NCBI GenBank assembly: GCA_020849475.1
Contig: JADLGE010000026.1
Span: 1-64,000, forward strand
Length of the DNA: 64,000 bases
Direction: 5' to 3'
Origin: Gammaproteobacteria bacterium
Lineage (GTDB): Bacteria; Pseudomonadota; Gammaproteobacteria; Ga0077536
Part shown: positions 44,064-53,333 of the stretch, one piece after another
Layout: every line of letters starts with the position of its first letter
Position numbering within the stretch: position 1 is the first letter of the stretch
Notes under the pieces: generated by a model
What the model saw: only the letters and a program-made list of their open reading frames with translations
Databases searched by the model: none
Told to the model about the DNA's origin: nothing
Position numbers and translations under genes: made by a program

Positions 44064-44719
44064 GGGGAATCCCCCTGCTTGCGCGTGGGCTCGAACTTGC
44101 GCAGATACTTGCTGAGGCTGGCGAGGAGTTCCATGCCGCCGTGGCCGGCGATCAAACGCTCGGCCAAGGTCTGCAATTTTTCTTGATGACTGCGCGCCGC
44201 GTAGCGCAACACTTCGAAGGCCTCACCGTCGCTCAAGCCGAAGCGTTCCATGACGATGCCGACCGCGATGCTGACAGCCTTCTTGTCTTCGAAGTCACCC
44301 GAGAGCTTCTCCACCGAGCGCATGAGCTTGCTGATTTCGGTGGCGCGCGTCAGCGCGGTGGCGACGGCGGCGGTGAGTTGTTCTATGCCTACCGGCTTGA
44401 CCAGGTAGGTGATGGCGCCGCTGCGCGCGGCGCGCTCGATGGCTTCGTTCTCGGTCTGGCCGGTGAGATGGATGAATGGGATGCCGTGCTCGGTGGCGAG
44501 GCTCTGGCCGAGCTCTATGCCGTCGGCATCGGGCAGGCCGATGTCGATGAGCGCGAGGTCGATGTGTTCATGTTCGATGACGTCGCGCGCGGCGGCGGCG
44601 GATTCAGCGCTGGCGGTGTTGTAACCGCAGACCTTGAGCGCCTGGACGAGAAAGCGCAGCAGGCCCGGGTCGTCCTCGACGACGAGAATGGCGTGGGGCT
44701 TGTTGCTGTCGTGCTTCAT
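44060..44719 (-). CDS. Response regulator with ANTAR RNA-binding domain
   Basis: A 219-aa regulator. The receiver has VVEDD (15-17) and phospho-acceptor Asp59 (ALIDIGLPD), LTGQTEN and LVKPVG. The ANTAR domain (about 147-195) reads KKAVSIAVGIVMERFGLSDGEAFEVLRYAARSHQEKLQTLAERL, which binds tandem stem-loop RNAs to prevent termination (AmiR/NasR-type). It follows the PAS kinase gene on the same strand after 266 bp, so that kinase is the probable partner. Target leader RNAs were not found. Confidence 0.93.
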   Translation of the reverse strand: MKHDSNKPHAILVVEDDPGLLRFLVQALKVCGYNTASAESAAAARDVIEHEHIDLALIDIGLPDADGIELGQSLATEHGIPFIHLTGQTENEAIERAARSGAITYLVKPVGIEQLTAAVATALTRATEISKLMRSVEKLSGDFEDKKAVSIAVGIVMERFGLSDGEAFEVLRYAARSHQEKLQTLAERLIAGHGGMELLASLSKYLRKFEPTRKQGDSP

Positions 44720-44985
44720 GATTGCATCGCTATTCGGTTTCCGTGACGGTCAGCCGCTCGCGGTCAGGCGCGGCGGCAGGGGGTCGAGCAGCAAACTCTG
44801 GCGACTGTAAAAGCGCGAACCACAGCACTCCTTGCCGGCATACAGCGAGAATCGAGAATTGCGAACGACGCAGCGGCTGGGGTGGGGCCGACAGCCCATC
44901 ATGCCGCTTCGGTCGAGGGCAGGCAAGGACGCACCCGCGTTTGCATCAATTGTTTGTCGCGCTCCGACAGGTGCAGGTGACGCCG

Positions 44986-47900
44986 TCAATGGCGCCTGGC
45001 GATGGGCAGGTCCAGCCAGAACGTGCAGCCCTGGCCTTCGCTGCCCGTCGCGCCGAGGTTGCCGCCCATCGCTTCGGCCAACTGTTTGCTGAGCGCGAGG
45101 CCGAGGCCCAGCCCTTCGACGCTGATGCGTTCGGCATCGAGGCGCTGAAAGGGTACGAACAGCTTGCCTATCTGTTCAGCCGAGAGGCCGGGGCCGTTAT
45201 CGGCCACCGTCACCCGCACGAAGCCCGCCGCGGCGCTACTGTCGAGCGACAGCACCACTTCGCCGTGCGGATGGTTGTACTTGACGGCATTGCCGAGCAG
45301 GTTGAGCAGAATCTGGCGCACGCGCGTGCGATCGGCGAGCGCCCAGGTGTCGTCGCTGTCCGGCGGCGTGAAGCGTACTTCGATGTGACGGTGGCGCGCT
45401 TCACTTTGCATCATCGCCAGGCACTCGCTGCAGGTGTCGCGCAGGTTCACCTGTTCCTGCGACACCCTGAGCTTGCCGATCTCGATGCGCGTGAGATCGA
45501 GCATCTCATCGACGATGTCGAGCAGGTGACGGCCGGCGGTGAGGATTTCGTCGACGCTCTCGCGCTGTTCCTGGCACAGCGGATGGCGCTTGTCGTAATG
45601 CATGAGCTGACTGAAACCCAGGATCGCGTTCAAGGGTGTGCGCAGTTCGTGGCTCATCTTCGACAGGAACTCGGACTTGGTGCGATTGGCGCTTTCCGCT
45701 TCGTCCTTCAAGCGCTGCAATTCGGCGATGCGCTTGCCGTCGGTGATGTCTTCAATGAAGCCGGCGATGCGATACAGGTGGCCGTGTTCGTCTTCAATGG
45801 GAAATGCACGGCCCCGCACCCAGCGCACTTCACTGCTCGATTTGACGATGCGGAATTCGAGATCGGCATGGCCGCTGCGCAGACATTCGCGGAATACCTC
45901 GCGCAGGCGCGGCAATTCCTCGGGATGTATTCGCGTCAGCCATAGCGTGGGGTCGGCGTAGGCGCTGTCGAGTGGCAGACCCCAGGTGCTGGCGTAGGCC
46001 GGGCTGACATAAATCAGCTTGCCGGTGCCGGCTTCCAGCAACCAGAACACCTGGTTCACATGATCGGTGATCTGACGCAGGCGCAGTTCGCTTTCCTTGG
46101 CCTTGAGTTCTATTTCCTTGCGCGCGGTGATGTCCTGCCCGATACCCAACAGGCGCTGGGCGCGGCCCTGGCTGTCGCGCTCCACACTGCCTTGTTCGTG
46201 GATATGGCGAATCTCGCCATCACCGCGCACGATGCGATGGTCGAAGTCGTAGCTGGCACAGTTCTCCAGCGCGCTGCCGATGTGGGCCTGCACGGTGTCG
46301 CGGTCATCGGGATGCACGCGGTTCAGGAACTCTTCGAAGCTGTTGGCCGAACGCGACACCGGCAGATCAAAGATGCGGCGCAGCTGTTCCGACCACAGCA
46401 CGCTGTTGTCGAGCAGGTCGATTTGCCAGAAGCCAAGATTGCCGACCAGCTGCGCGCGTTCCAGGCGCCGTGCGTATTCCACCAGTTCGCTATGCTGCCG
46501 ACGTCTCTCGGTGACGTCGGTGGTGACACCGGCAATCGCCAACGGAATGCCGCGCGCGTCACGTACCGAGCGGCCCTTGTCATGCACCCAGCGTACTTCG
46601 CCATTGGGGCGCACGATGCGGTATTCGGTGTCGAGCGGTGCGCCGTGCAGCATGGCGGCAAATTCGCCGGACATGCGCTGCCTGTCCTGGGGGTGGATGG
46701 CTTCCAGCCAGCCGACCGCATTGCCGCGTGCCGCGGCAGCCGGGCGGCCGAAGATCAGTTCGAAGCCGGGGCTCACGTAGAACGGCGTGGAATTGTCCAG
46801 GGTCAGCAGCCAGAACGAGTCGGTGATGGTCTCGGTGATCTGGCGCAGGCGCATTTCACTCTGCAATAAAGCCTGCTGCGCTTCATGTCTCTCGGTGATG
46901 TCGCGCACCAGTCCTGTCATGCGTTGCGGGGTGCCGTCGGCTTCGCGCTCGATGGTCGCCTGGGAGTGCAGCTGCACCTGACGACCGCTGCGCAGCACCA
47001 CGCGATGCTCGATGTCATAGCGGTCGCGACCAGCGATGGCCGACGCCACCGCGTCGGTCACCAGCTTGACGTCATCGGGATGCAGGAATTCGATGTAGTT
47101 GTCGACCGTGAGGGAAGGCTCTTCGCCGTCCAGTTCAAACAGCGCGCGCATTTCCGGCGACCAGTAGATATCGCCGCTGACGAGATCGAGTTCCCACAGG
47201 CCGAGTTTGGCGGCGCGCTGCGCCTGGGCCAGGCGCGCGGCATTGCGCTCGATGAGTTTCTGTTGCTCGTGGCGCTCGGTGATGTCGCTGATGACACTGG
47301 CGAGGCCGATGGCCCGACCTTCGTCATTGCGCACGAGGTCGGCCTTGTCGTGCACCCAGCAGATTTCGCCACTGGCGCGCACCAGCCGGTATTCGGCGAT
47401 GAAGCTGCCCCGCTCGAGTGTCTGGGCGAATTCATTGGCCACGCGCGCGCGGTCGTCGGCATGCACCATGTCTATCCAGGTCATCGAGCCCGCGACCATG
47501 TCGCGGTTGGAGATGCCGAAGATGCGCTCGTGGGCGGGGCTCGCGTAGATGAGCTGGGTGCGCTTGAGGTTGGTCAGGCAGAACGCTTCGCTGCTGGCGT
47601 TGGCTATCTGGTGCAGACGGGTCTCCTGTTCGTGCAGGGCGCGGTTGGTCTCAACCGAATCGGTCACGTCCTGCGCGATGCCGACGAAGCCGCGTTGCAC
47701 GGCGCCGTCCATGAACGGTGCGTATTCGACACGGTAATAGCGCTCGGCGCCGTCGCTCGGCCGCGTGGCCGGGCCGTTGGGTCCGAAGCTCACGCGTTCA
47801 CCGGCCATCACGCGCTGCGCTGGCGGCAGCACGCGCCCGGTGATCTCGGGCGTCAGCACATCGGCCATGCGTCGACCCGGAAACCAGTGCTCGGGCTGGC

Positions 47901-49176
47901 CATACCAGTCAGCGAATTGACGGTTGACGTAGGTGAAACGGGTGTCCATGTCGAAGGCCGCGACCAGCGCCGGGATGGCATTGATCACGGCGCGCAGTTC
48001 CTGCTCGGCCTGGCGTAGCGCCTGTTCGGCATGGCGGGTGTCAGTGATGTCTTCAATCAGCGCGATGAAACCGCGCGTGACGCCGGCCACGGTGTCCGGC
48101 AGCAGGCGCACGCGCAGCACCCGCTCCGGTTGGCTGAAGCTGTCATTGTGTCGTTGATAGTCGAAGTCGAGACTCTCGCCCTGCAGGGCGCGCTGCATGA
48201 GGGGCCCGGTCAAGGCATAGACTTCGCCGACCACGCTTTCGACCTTGTTGCCGATGAAGGCATGGGCCGGCAATCGATACCAGGACAGGAAGCCGGCATT
48301 GACATAGCGATAGCGCATGTCGGCGTCGATATAGGTGATCAAGGCCGGCAGGTTGTCGGCCACTGCGCGCATTTCCCATTGCGCGCGCAGCGCTGCGTCT
48401 TCCGCCAGGCGCCTCTCGGTGTCGTCGGTGACCAGGGTGTAGATGCCCTGTACGCCCTGCGGGCCATGGTCCGGCACCAGGTAGGTGTCGAGGATGCGCA
48501 CTTCACGGCCGTCGGGCGACAGGCGTTCAAAGGTGAAGTTGACGGCTTCGCCGTTCATCGCCCGCTGCAACTGCGGCTCGATGCGGCGGAACACTTCATC
48601 GCCCATCACTTCGTGCACGGTGCGGCCGACGAACCAATCGCGCGGCTGGCCGTACCAGCGTTCGTAGGCGGAATTGACGAAGCGGTAGCGCCAGTCGGCG
48701 TCGTAGTAGGCGATGAACACCGGCACGTTGTCGACGATGTCGCGCAATTGATGCTGGGCGGTCTGCATCGCGCGCTCGACCGAGCGATAGCGGCTGATGT
48801 CCTCGACCACCACCAAGATGCCATCCTGTTGGCCGTTGACGATATTGGGCGTGTAGTGCGCACGCATGTCGCGCAACACGCGTGGCTCGCCGGGGGTGTA
48901 ATGTCCTTCGTATTCGAAGTCGACGGCGGTGCCCGCCAGCGCGCTCTGCAGGTAGGGTTCAATGTTCCGATAGATATCGGCGGGCAGGGTGTCGGCGATG
49001 CGGCGGCCGACGAACCAGTCGCGCGGCTTGTGCCACAGCTTTTCGTACTCGGCATTCACCAGCCGGTAGCGAAGATCGGGCCCGACCGACGCAATGAGCA
49101 GCGGCGCCGCGTCGACCATCGCGGCGAGGCTGGCATAGGTGTCGGGATTGAAGTCCGGCGGCGAACTCAAGGTCAT
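44986..49176 (-). CDS. Cytoplasmic multi-PAS sensor histidine kinase
   Basis: A 1396-aa kinase. About nine tandem PAS units fill residues 1-1150; the first four share VPAL-type starts and WYGQP segments, the last five are PAS_3-like with DDR/HPDD signatures (MVHADDR, HPDDVK, HPQDRQ, HPDDRDT, HPEELP). The core follows: SEFLSKMSHELRTPLNA with His1176, LLNLLGNAVKYNH and DNGPGLS/GLGLGLALSKQLAEAMGG. No membrane helix is visible, so signals are internal. It is divergent from the small receiver at 49333. Confidence 0.93.
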   Translation of the reverse strand: MTLSSPPDFNPDTYASLAAMVDAAPLLIASVGPDLRYRLVNAEYEKLWHKPRDWFVGRRIADTLPADIYRNIEPYLQSALAGTAVDFEYEGHYTPGEPRVLRDMRAHYTPNIVNGQQDGILVVVEDISRYRSVERAMQTAQHQLRDIVDNVPVFIAYYDADWRYRFVNSAYERWYGQPRDWFVGRTVHEVMGDEVFRRIEPQLQRAMNGEAVNFTFERLSPDGREVRILDTYLVPDHGPQGVQGIYTLVTDDTERRLAEDAALRAQWEMRAVADNLPALITYIDADMRYRYVNAGFLSWYRLPAHAFIGNKVESVVGEVYALTGPLMQRALQGESLDFDYQRHNDSFSQPERVLRVRLLPDTVAGVTRGFIALIEDITDTRHAEQALRQAEQELRAVINAIPALVAAFDMDTRFTYVNRQFADWYGQPEHWFPGRRMADVLTPEITGRVLPPAQRVMAGERVSFGPNGPATRPSDGAERYYRVEYAPFMDGAVQRGFVGIAQDVTDSVETNRALHEQETRLHQIANASSEAFCLTNLKRTQLIYASPAHERIFGISNRDMVAGSMTWIDMVHADDRARVANEFAQTLERGSFIAEYRLVRASGEICWVHDKADLVRNDEGRAIGLASVISDITERHEQQKLIERNAARLAQAQRAAKLGLWELDLVSGDIYWSPEMRALFELDGEEPSLTVDNYIEFLHPDDVKLVTDAVASAIAGRDRYDIEHRVVLRSGRQVQLHSQATIEREADGTPQRMTGLVRDITERHEAQQALLQSEMRLRQITETITDSFWLLTLDNSTPFYVSPGFELIFGRPAAAARGNAVGWLEAIHPQDRQRMSGEFAAMLHGAPLDTEYRIVRPNGEVRWVHDKGRSVRDARGIPLAIAGVTTDVTERRRQHSELVEYARRLERAQLVGNLGFWQIDLLDNSVLWSEQLRRIFDLPVSRSANSFEEFLNRVHPDDRDTVQAHIGSALENCASYDFDHRIVRGDGEIRHIHEQGSVERDSQGRAQRLLGIGQDITARKEIELKAKESELRLRQITDHVNQVFWLLEAGTGKLIYVSPAYASTWGLPLDSAYADPTLWLTRIHPEELPRLREVFRECLRSGHADLEFRIVKSSSEVRWVRGRAFPIEDEHGHLYRIAGFIEDITDGKRIAELQRLKDEAESANRTKSEFLSKMSHELRTPLNAILGFSQLMHYDKRHPLCQEQRESVDEILTAGRHLLDIVDEMLDLTRIEIGKLRVSQEQVNLRDTCSECLAMMQSEARHRHIEVRFTPPDSDDTWALADRTRVRQILLNLLGNAVKYNHPHGEVVLSLDSSAAAGFVRVTVADNGPGLSAEQIGKLFVPFQRLDAERISVEGLGLGLALSKQLAEAMGGNLGATGSEGQGCTFWLDLPIARRH

Positions 49177-49209
49177 GGGCAGGGGTTCCGTCGCCTGTCG
49201 AAGGAACTG

Positions 49210-49239
49210 CGGTAAATTACCGGCCGCCGCGGCTACAAT
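49210..49239 (+). promoter_or_regulatory. Candidate promoter between the PAS kinase and receiver genes
   Basis: TACAAT at 49234-49239 is a good -10 for the receiver gene. Upstream CGGTAAATTACCG (49210-49222) is an inverted repeat around a central A, in the -35 area, where a regulator could bind. No good -35 is seen. Confidence 0.4.
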
Positions 49240-49332
49240 CGGCGCGGCGTGCGCAGGTATTATCCGGGGGCGCGGGCTGTCCAGGCAATCGCCATGCGCG
49301 CCACACTAGCCGCAGGTGATCGAGTCGAAGCG

Positions 49333-49698
49333 ATGAAGATCCTTTACATCGAGGACAACGCCGCGAATGCGCGCCTGGTGGCCAAGTACCTGGGCTTGAA
49401 GAACGATATCGCCCTGCTCGAAGCGGCCACCGCCGAGGAAGGGCTGGTGCTGGCGCGCGCCGAGCGCCCCGATCTCATCCTCATGGATTTGAACCTGCCG
49501 CGCATGTCGGGCTCTGACGCGCTGCGGGCGCTGCGCGCCGACAGTGACACGCAGGACATCGTGGTGGTGGCGGTGTCCGCCGACGCGGTGCCCGACAACA
49601 TCCGCGCGGCGATGGCCAACGGCTTCAACGACTATCTGACCAAGCCGCTGGATTTTCGCCGCTTCGACCGCATCATCGACCGCTATCGTCCGGCCTAG
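49333..49698 (+). CDS. Single-domain response regulator (CheY/DivK-like)
   Basis: A 121-aa receiver with YIEDN (about 5-9), Asp52 in LILMDLNLPRMSG and FNDYLTKPLDFRRFDRI near the end. There is no output domain. The frame begins at 49249, but ATG 49333 (MKILYIEDN) is the standard receiver start. It is divergent from the PAS kinase and likely its phospho-partner or phosphate sink (inference). Confidence 0.9.
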   Translation: MKILYIEDNAANARLVAKYLGLKNDIALLEAATAEEGLVLARAERPDLILMDLNLPRMSGSDALRALRADSDTQDIVVVAVSADAVPDNIRAAMANGFNDYLTKPLDFRRFDRIIDRYRPA

Positions 49699-49735
49699 TG
49701 GCGCAGCCGGCGCGGCCATTACTGTTGAGGATTTC

Positions 49736-50455
49736 ATGACTACGCGAGATTCCAAATCGGCCGCCGTCGCGGCGGCCCGCGATCTGCTGTGCCGTTGCTA
49801 TGACGGCGTGCTGGCGACGGTATCGGTTGATGTGCCGGGCTACCCTTTCGGTTCCGTGGTGCCCTATTGCCTTGACCAGCACGGTCGGCCGCTGATCCTC
49901 ATCGCCTCGATTGCGCAGCACACCAAGAACATCCGCGCCGATGCACGCGTGTCCCTGACGGTGTTCGATCGCGGCGAGCCCGATCTGCAGGCCGCCGGGC
50001 GCGTGACGGTGCTCGGCGACGCGCGCCAGCTTCGCGACGAAGAGCGCGAACTGGCCTTGCGCTATTACCGCTATTTCCCGCAGTCCAACGACTACGACCG
50101 CACCCACGACTTCGCCTTCCATGCCATTGCGCCGCGCCGCATCCGCTACATCGGCGGCTTTGGCGCCATTCACTGGTTCGAACCCGAGACCATGGTGCTG
50201 GCCAATCCCTTCGATGCGGACGCCGAGCGCGGCATCGTCGAGCATATGAATGTCGATCACGCGGCGGCCATTCGACATTACTGCGCGGTGGCCGGTATCG
50301 AGATTCCTGAAGGCGTGACGCCGGAACTGGTGGGCTGCGATGCCGAGGGCATCAACCTGAGACTGGATGCACGCATCGCGCGCATCGCTTTCGAAGCGCC
50401 GGTGACTACCCTGCCGGCGGTGCGGCAGGCCTTGGTCGCGATGGCCAAGGCCTGA
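49736..50455 (+). CDS. HugZ-family heme utilisation protein
   Basis: A 239-aa protein of the HugZ/pyridoxamine phosphate oxidase-like split-barrel family. It has the split-barrel core CRCYDGVLATVSVDVPGYPFGSVVPYCLDQHGRPLILIASIAQHTKNIRADARVSLTVFD, and the C-terminal DUF2470-type DAERGIVEHMNVDHAAAIRHYCAVAGIE. HugZ degrades or binds heme for iron use. It is 37 bp after the receiver gene, probably a separate unit. No heme transporter is nearby. Confidence 0.85.
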   Translation: MTTRDSKSAAVAAARDLLCRCYDGVLATVSVDVPGYPFGSVVPYCLDQHGRPLILIASIAQHTKNIRADARVSLTVFDRGEPDLQAAGRVTVLGDARQLRDEERELALRYYRYFPQSNDYDRTHDFAFHAIAPRRIRYIGGFGAIHWFEPETMVLANPFDADAERGIVEHMNVDHAAAIRHYCAVAGIEIPEGVTPELVGCDAEGINLRLDARIARIAFEAPVTTLPAVRQALVAMAKA

Positions 50456-50473
50456 GGATCGCAGAGCCGGCTT

Positions 50474-51097
50474 TCAGCCGCGGGCCGCGGTGCGCGGCGC
50501 CAGCCAGTCGTCGGTGTCGGTTTCGACCGGATGACTGGCCAGCACGCCGCTGGTCTCAATCTCATCCATCGCTTCCCTGGAAAATTCCGCCGCCGGTGCG
50601 TCGCCGGCGATGACGAACATCAGCACTGAATACTGGTCGGCCGGGCCGTCGGTGACATTCTCGAAGCGACGGATCATGCCGGGCGGAAACGAAATCACAT
50701 CGAGTGGATCGAGCTCCACCGACTCCACGCCGCCGCGCTCGTCTTCCCAGCTCGCGCGCCAGCGGCCGGTCATGCAGATGAAGGTCTCGTTGGTGTCGTG
50801 ATTGTGCATCATCGGGCCCTTGCCCGGCAGTGCTTCGCAGTAGCCAAGATTGAAGCCTTCGCTGATCTTGATCGAGGACATGCGCGCGGCCTTGGCGCCT
50901 ACCGGCGATGTGACCGCGCCCTGTTCACCGGGCGGCGGCTGAAAGCCGATGACGTTGTACAAGATGCGCATGGAGTCCGGCATATAGCTGTCCGGCAGTC
51001 CGCCGTCGAAGCCTTTCAGATCCTTGAAGCGCGCGACACGCTTCAGCATTTGTTCGCGGCTCAGGAATACGCGCGGAATCTGTTCTTCGAATGCCAT
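50474..51097 (-). CDS. Cupin-domain protein
   Basis: A 207-aa protein. The cupin barrel has MHNHDTNETFICMTGRWRASWEDE (metal His pair plus Glu) and PLDVISFPPGMIRRFENVTDG. The rest has no recognised domain. ATG 51097 follows GGGGAG; a longer frame to 51136 is possible. Enzymatic or sensory role unknown. It is convergent with the HugZ gene (18-bp gap). Confidence 0.8.
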   Translation of the reverse strand: MAFEEQIPRVFLSREQMLKRVARFKDLKGFDGGLPDSYMPDSMRILYNVIGFQPPPGEQGAVTSPVGAKAARMSSIKISEGFNLGYCEALPGKGPMMHNHDTNETFICMTGRWRASWEDERGGVESVELDPLDVISFPPGMIRRFENVTDGPADQYSVLMFVIAGDAPAAEFSREAMDEIETSGVLASHPVETDTDDWLAPRTAARG

Positions 51098-51182
51098 CAG
51101 CTGTTCTCCCCGGTGTGATGCAGACATTGCTTCCATAGCATAGCCATTTGGCGCGTCAGCCCACCATCTACACGAATCGGTG

Positions 51183-52130
51183 TCATGGCGGGGGCGTGGC
51201 GATGGGGCGACCGGCCAGCACGCTGCGATGCTGGGCGATATAGCCCGGCGCCAGGGCTTCGAGGTGCGGCGCCACCTCAGCGTGGGCTTCGGGCAGGCGG
51301 TGCCAGGGAATACTGGGCCAGCCGTGGTGCTCGGCGTGGTAGTTCATGTTCCACAGCCAGAAGCGCACGAAGGCATTGCTGGTGACGCTGCGCGTGCGGC
51401 GCAGGATGCTGCCGTGGTGGGGCAGGCCGCTGTGTTCGCACATGAGCCACCAGGTTTGCAGAACGTGCGCCAGCCACAGTGCCAGCAGCAGCCAGCCGCC
51501 GCCCGGCAGCCACCACAACGCGGCCAGCAGGAACAGCGCCCAGCACGCCACCAACACCCGGCATTCGCGCGCCAGCGCGGCGCGATCTTCGATGTGGGTG
51601 GTCCACGCACCATGCAGCGACCATTCGATCTCGGGCCGCGTTGCAAACGGTAGCGCCAGCGCCACCTTCAGACGCAGCATGCCGTCGCCGAGCGCCGCGC
51701 GCCACCATTGCGCGCCCGTCGCTGGCCAGCCGGCATAATTGGGAATGGAGGCGATTTCAGGATCGCGCTCGAGGTCGTGGGTGTGACGATGATGCTCGAA
51801 GTGAAACGTGCGATAGACCGCCGGCGATACACCAAACAACAGGCCGGTGAGGCGCGCACCGCGGCGATTCCAGGCGCGCGACGCGAAGGCGGTCTCGTGG
51901 GTGCATTCGTGAAACGGCGCAAAGATGCCGGCCCACGCCACCGCCAGCAGCAAGGTGGCCGGCAGGGCCAGCAGCGGCTGCGCGGACCAGCGCATGATCA
52001 ACAGGGCGAGTGTCAGCATTGCGCCCACATGCAGTGTCAGCCGCAAGCCCGAGGCGCTGTCATTGCGAGTCTGCAATGCACGCAGGCGCTCGAGCTCGAG
52101 CAGAGGACGATGTTCGAACTGTTCGCGCAT
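51183..52130 (-). CDS. Fatty acid desaturase family protein
   Basis: A 315-aa integral membrane diiron enzyme. Three His boxes are present: FHECTHETAF, HFEHHRHTHDLERDPE and NYHAEHHGWPS. Hydrophobic helices include LPATLLLAVAWAGIFAPF and WLLLALWLAHVLQTWWL. ATG 52130 (MREQFEHRP) has TTGGAG upstream; the frame extends to 52226 without homology. The substrate may be a fatty acid, carotenoid or sphingolipid-like compound; desaturase versus hydroxylase cannot be told. Confidence 0.85.
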   Translation of the reverse strand: MREQFEHRPLLELERLRALQTRNDSASGLRLTLHVGAMLTLALLIMRWSAQPLLALPATLLLAVAWAGIFAPFHECTHETAFASRAWNRRGARLTGLLFGVSPAVYRTFHFEHHRHTHDLERDPEIASIPNYAGWPATGAQWWRAALGDGMLRLKVALALPFATRPEIEWSLHGAWTTHIEDRAALARECRVLVACWALFLLAALWWLPGGGWLLLALWLAHVLQTWWLMCEHSGLPHHGSILRRTRSVTSNAFVRFWLWNMNYHAEHHGWPSIPWHRLPEAHAEVAPHLEALAPGYIAQHRSVLAGRPIATPPP

Positions 52131-52247
52131 GGGCCGCTCCAAAAATGATTGACGGGCATCATAGCAGCGCGCCAGCGCCATCGTGTCCTGCTCGCGCGCG
52201 GCAAAATTTTGCCGCCGCGCGTGCATGCTGCATTTACAATGAGCGCT

Positions 52248-52390
52248 GGAAGCGGTCTCAAAATTAAGCGAGCGCAGTCAGTTCGCGCGTCGCCGGAGCG
52301 GAGAAACCGCAGCGTATATAGAAATACGTGAGGATTTCGAACACCGCCGACGCGCGAAATGGCAAGCGCAGCAATTTTGAGACTGCTTCT
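52248..52390. mobile_element. MITE-like palindromic element 2
   Basis: About 143 bp bounded by GGAAGCGGTCTCAAAATT (left) and, read inward on the other strand, AGAAGCAGTCTCAAAATT (right); 16 of 18 match. Inner arms TTCGCGCGTCG and CGACGCGCGAA lengthen the stem, and the loop holds AACCGCAGCGTATATAG. There is no coding content. It sits directly before the TauD-type gene and may carry regulatory signals. Confidence 0.65.
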
Positions 52391-52415
52391 AGACGTGCGC
52401 AGCAGGAGAAGCCCC

Positions 52416-53288
52416 ATGTCAAACACCGCGAATCTCGATGTCGTCCCGCAAGCGCAGGGCTTCGCCGCCGCCGTGCGAGGGCTCGATCTGCGCGCACCGC
52501 TGGCGGCCGGCATTGAGCGCGCATTGCTGGACGCGTGGACGCGCTACCCGGTGTTGTACTTTCCTGAGCAAGTGTTGACGCCGGCCTTGCTCGAACAGGT
52601 CAGTGGCTACTTCGGGCCGTTTGGCCACGACCCCTATGTGCAGCCCAAGGCCGGCTTCGAGCATGTGATCGAGGTGCGGCGCGACGCGCACGAGACCGCG
52701 CCTATCTTCGGCGGCTCATGGCATTCCGACTGGAGCTTCCAGGCCACGCCGCCGAGCGCGACCTTGCTGTACGGCGAGGTGGTGCCGCCGCGCGGCGGCG
52801 ATACGGTGTTTGCCGACGCCTGTCGCGCCTTCGAAGCGCTGTCGCCGACCATGCAGCAACTGCTGCTGCCGCTCAACGCGGTGCATTCGGCGGCGCCGGC
52901 CTATGGCCCCAAGGGCCTGTTCTCGCGCGACGATGCCAGCCGTTCCATGCAGATCATCGTCTCGCCGGAGGCGGACAAGACCGAGCTTCATCCCCTGGTG
53001 CGGCGCCATCCCCTGTCGGGCCGCTGCGCGCTGTACATCAATCACGTCTATACCATCGGTATAGAAGGCATGCGTGGTAATGAAAGCCAGGCGCTGCTCG
53101 ACTTCCTGTTCAAGCACCTGGTGCGTCATGAGTTCATCTATCGGCACCATTGGCAGCCGCGCACGCTGCTGCTGTGGGACAACCGTTGCGTGATCCATTA
53201 CGCCGATGGTGGTTACGAAGGGCACTCACGCCTCATGTTCCGCACCACCGTGGCGGGCGAACGGCCACAGGCGGCGCGTGCGGTCTGA
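52416..53288 (+). CDS. TauD/TfdA-family Fe(II)/2-oxoglutarate dioxygenase
   Basis: A 290-aa dioxygenase. The iron ligands are seen in WHSDWSFQATPP (His and Asp of HxD) and in CVIHYADGGY (distal His), with Arg in HSRLMFRTTV as the 2-oxoglutarate anchor. The family oxidises taurine, alkylsulfonates or chlorophenoxyacetates and releases sulfite or similar; substrate is not known here. ATG 52416 follows CAGGAG. It is preceded by the palindromic element and followed by tamA 45 bp later. Confidence 0.9.
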   Translation: MSNTANLDVVPQAQGFAAAVRGLDLRAPLAAGIERALLDAWTRYPVLYFPEQVLTPALLEQVSGYFGPFGHDPYVQPKAGFEHVIEVRRDAHETAPIFGGSWHSDWSFQATPPSATLLYGEVVPPRGGDTVFADACRAFEALSPTMQQLLLPLNAVHSAAPAYGPKGLFSRDDASRSMQIIVSPEADKTELHPLVRRHPLSGRCALYINHVYTIGIEGMRGNESQALLDFLFKHLVRHEFIYRHHWQPRTLLLWDNRCVIHYADGGYEGHSRLMFRTTVAGERPQAARAV

Positions 53289-53333
53289 GCGCGCAGGCCC
53301 GCGCCAGGCCCGTCACGGCGTGGTGGTCGCGGT

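Noticed and set aside
44720..44985. A 79-aa open frame at 44750-44989 on the minus strand between the PAS kinase and the ANTAR gene.
   Set aside because: Low-complexity Ser/Arg/Pro composition, no ribosome site and overlap with the kinase end.
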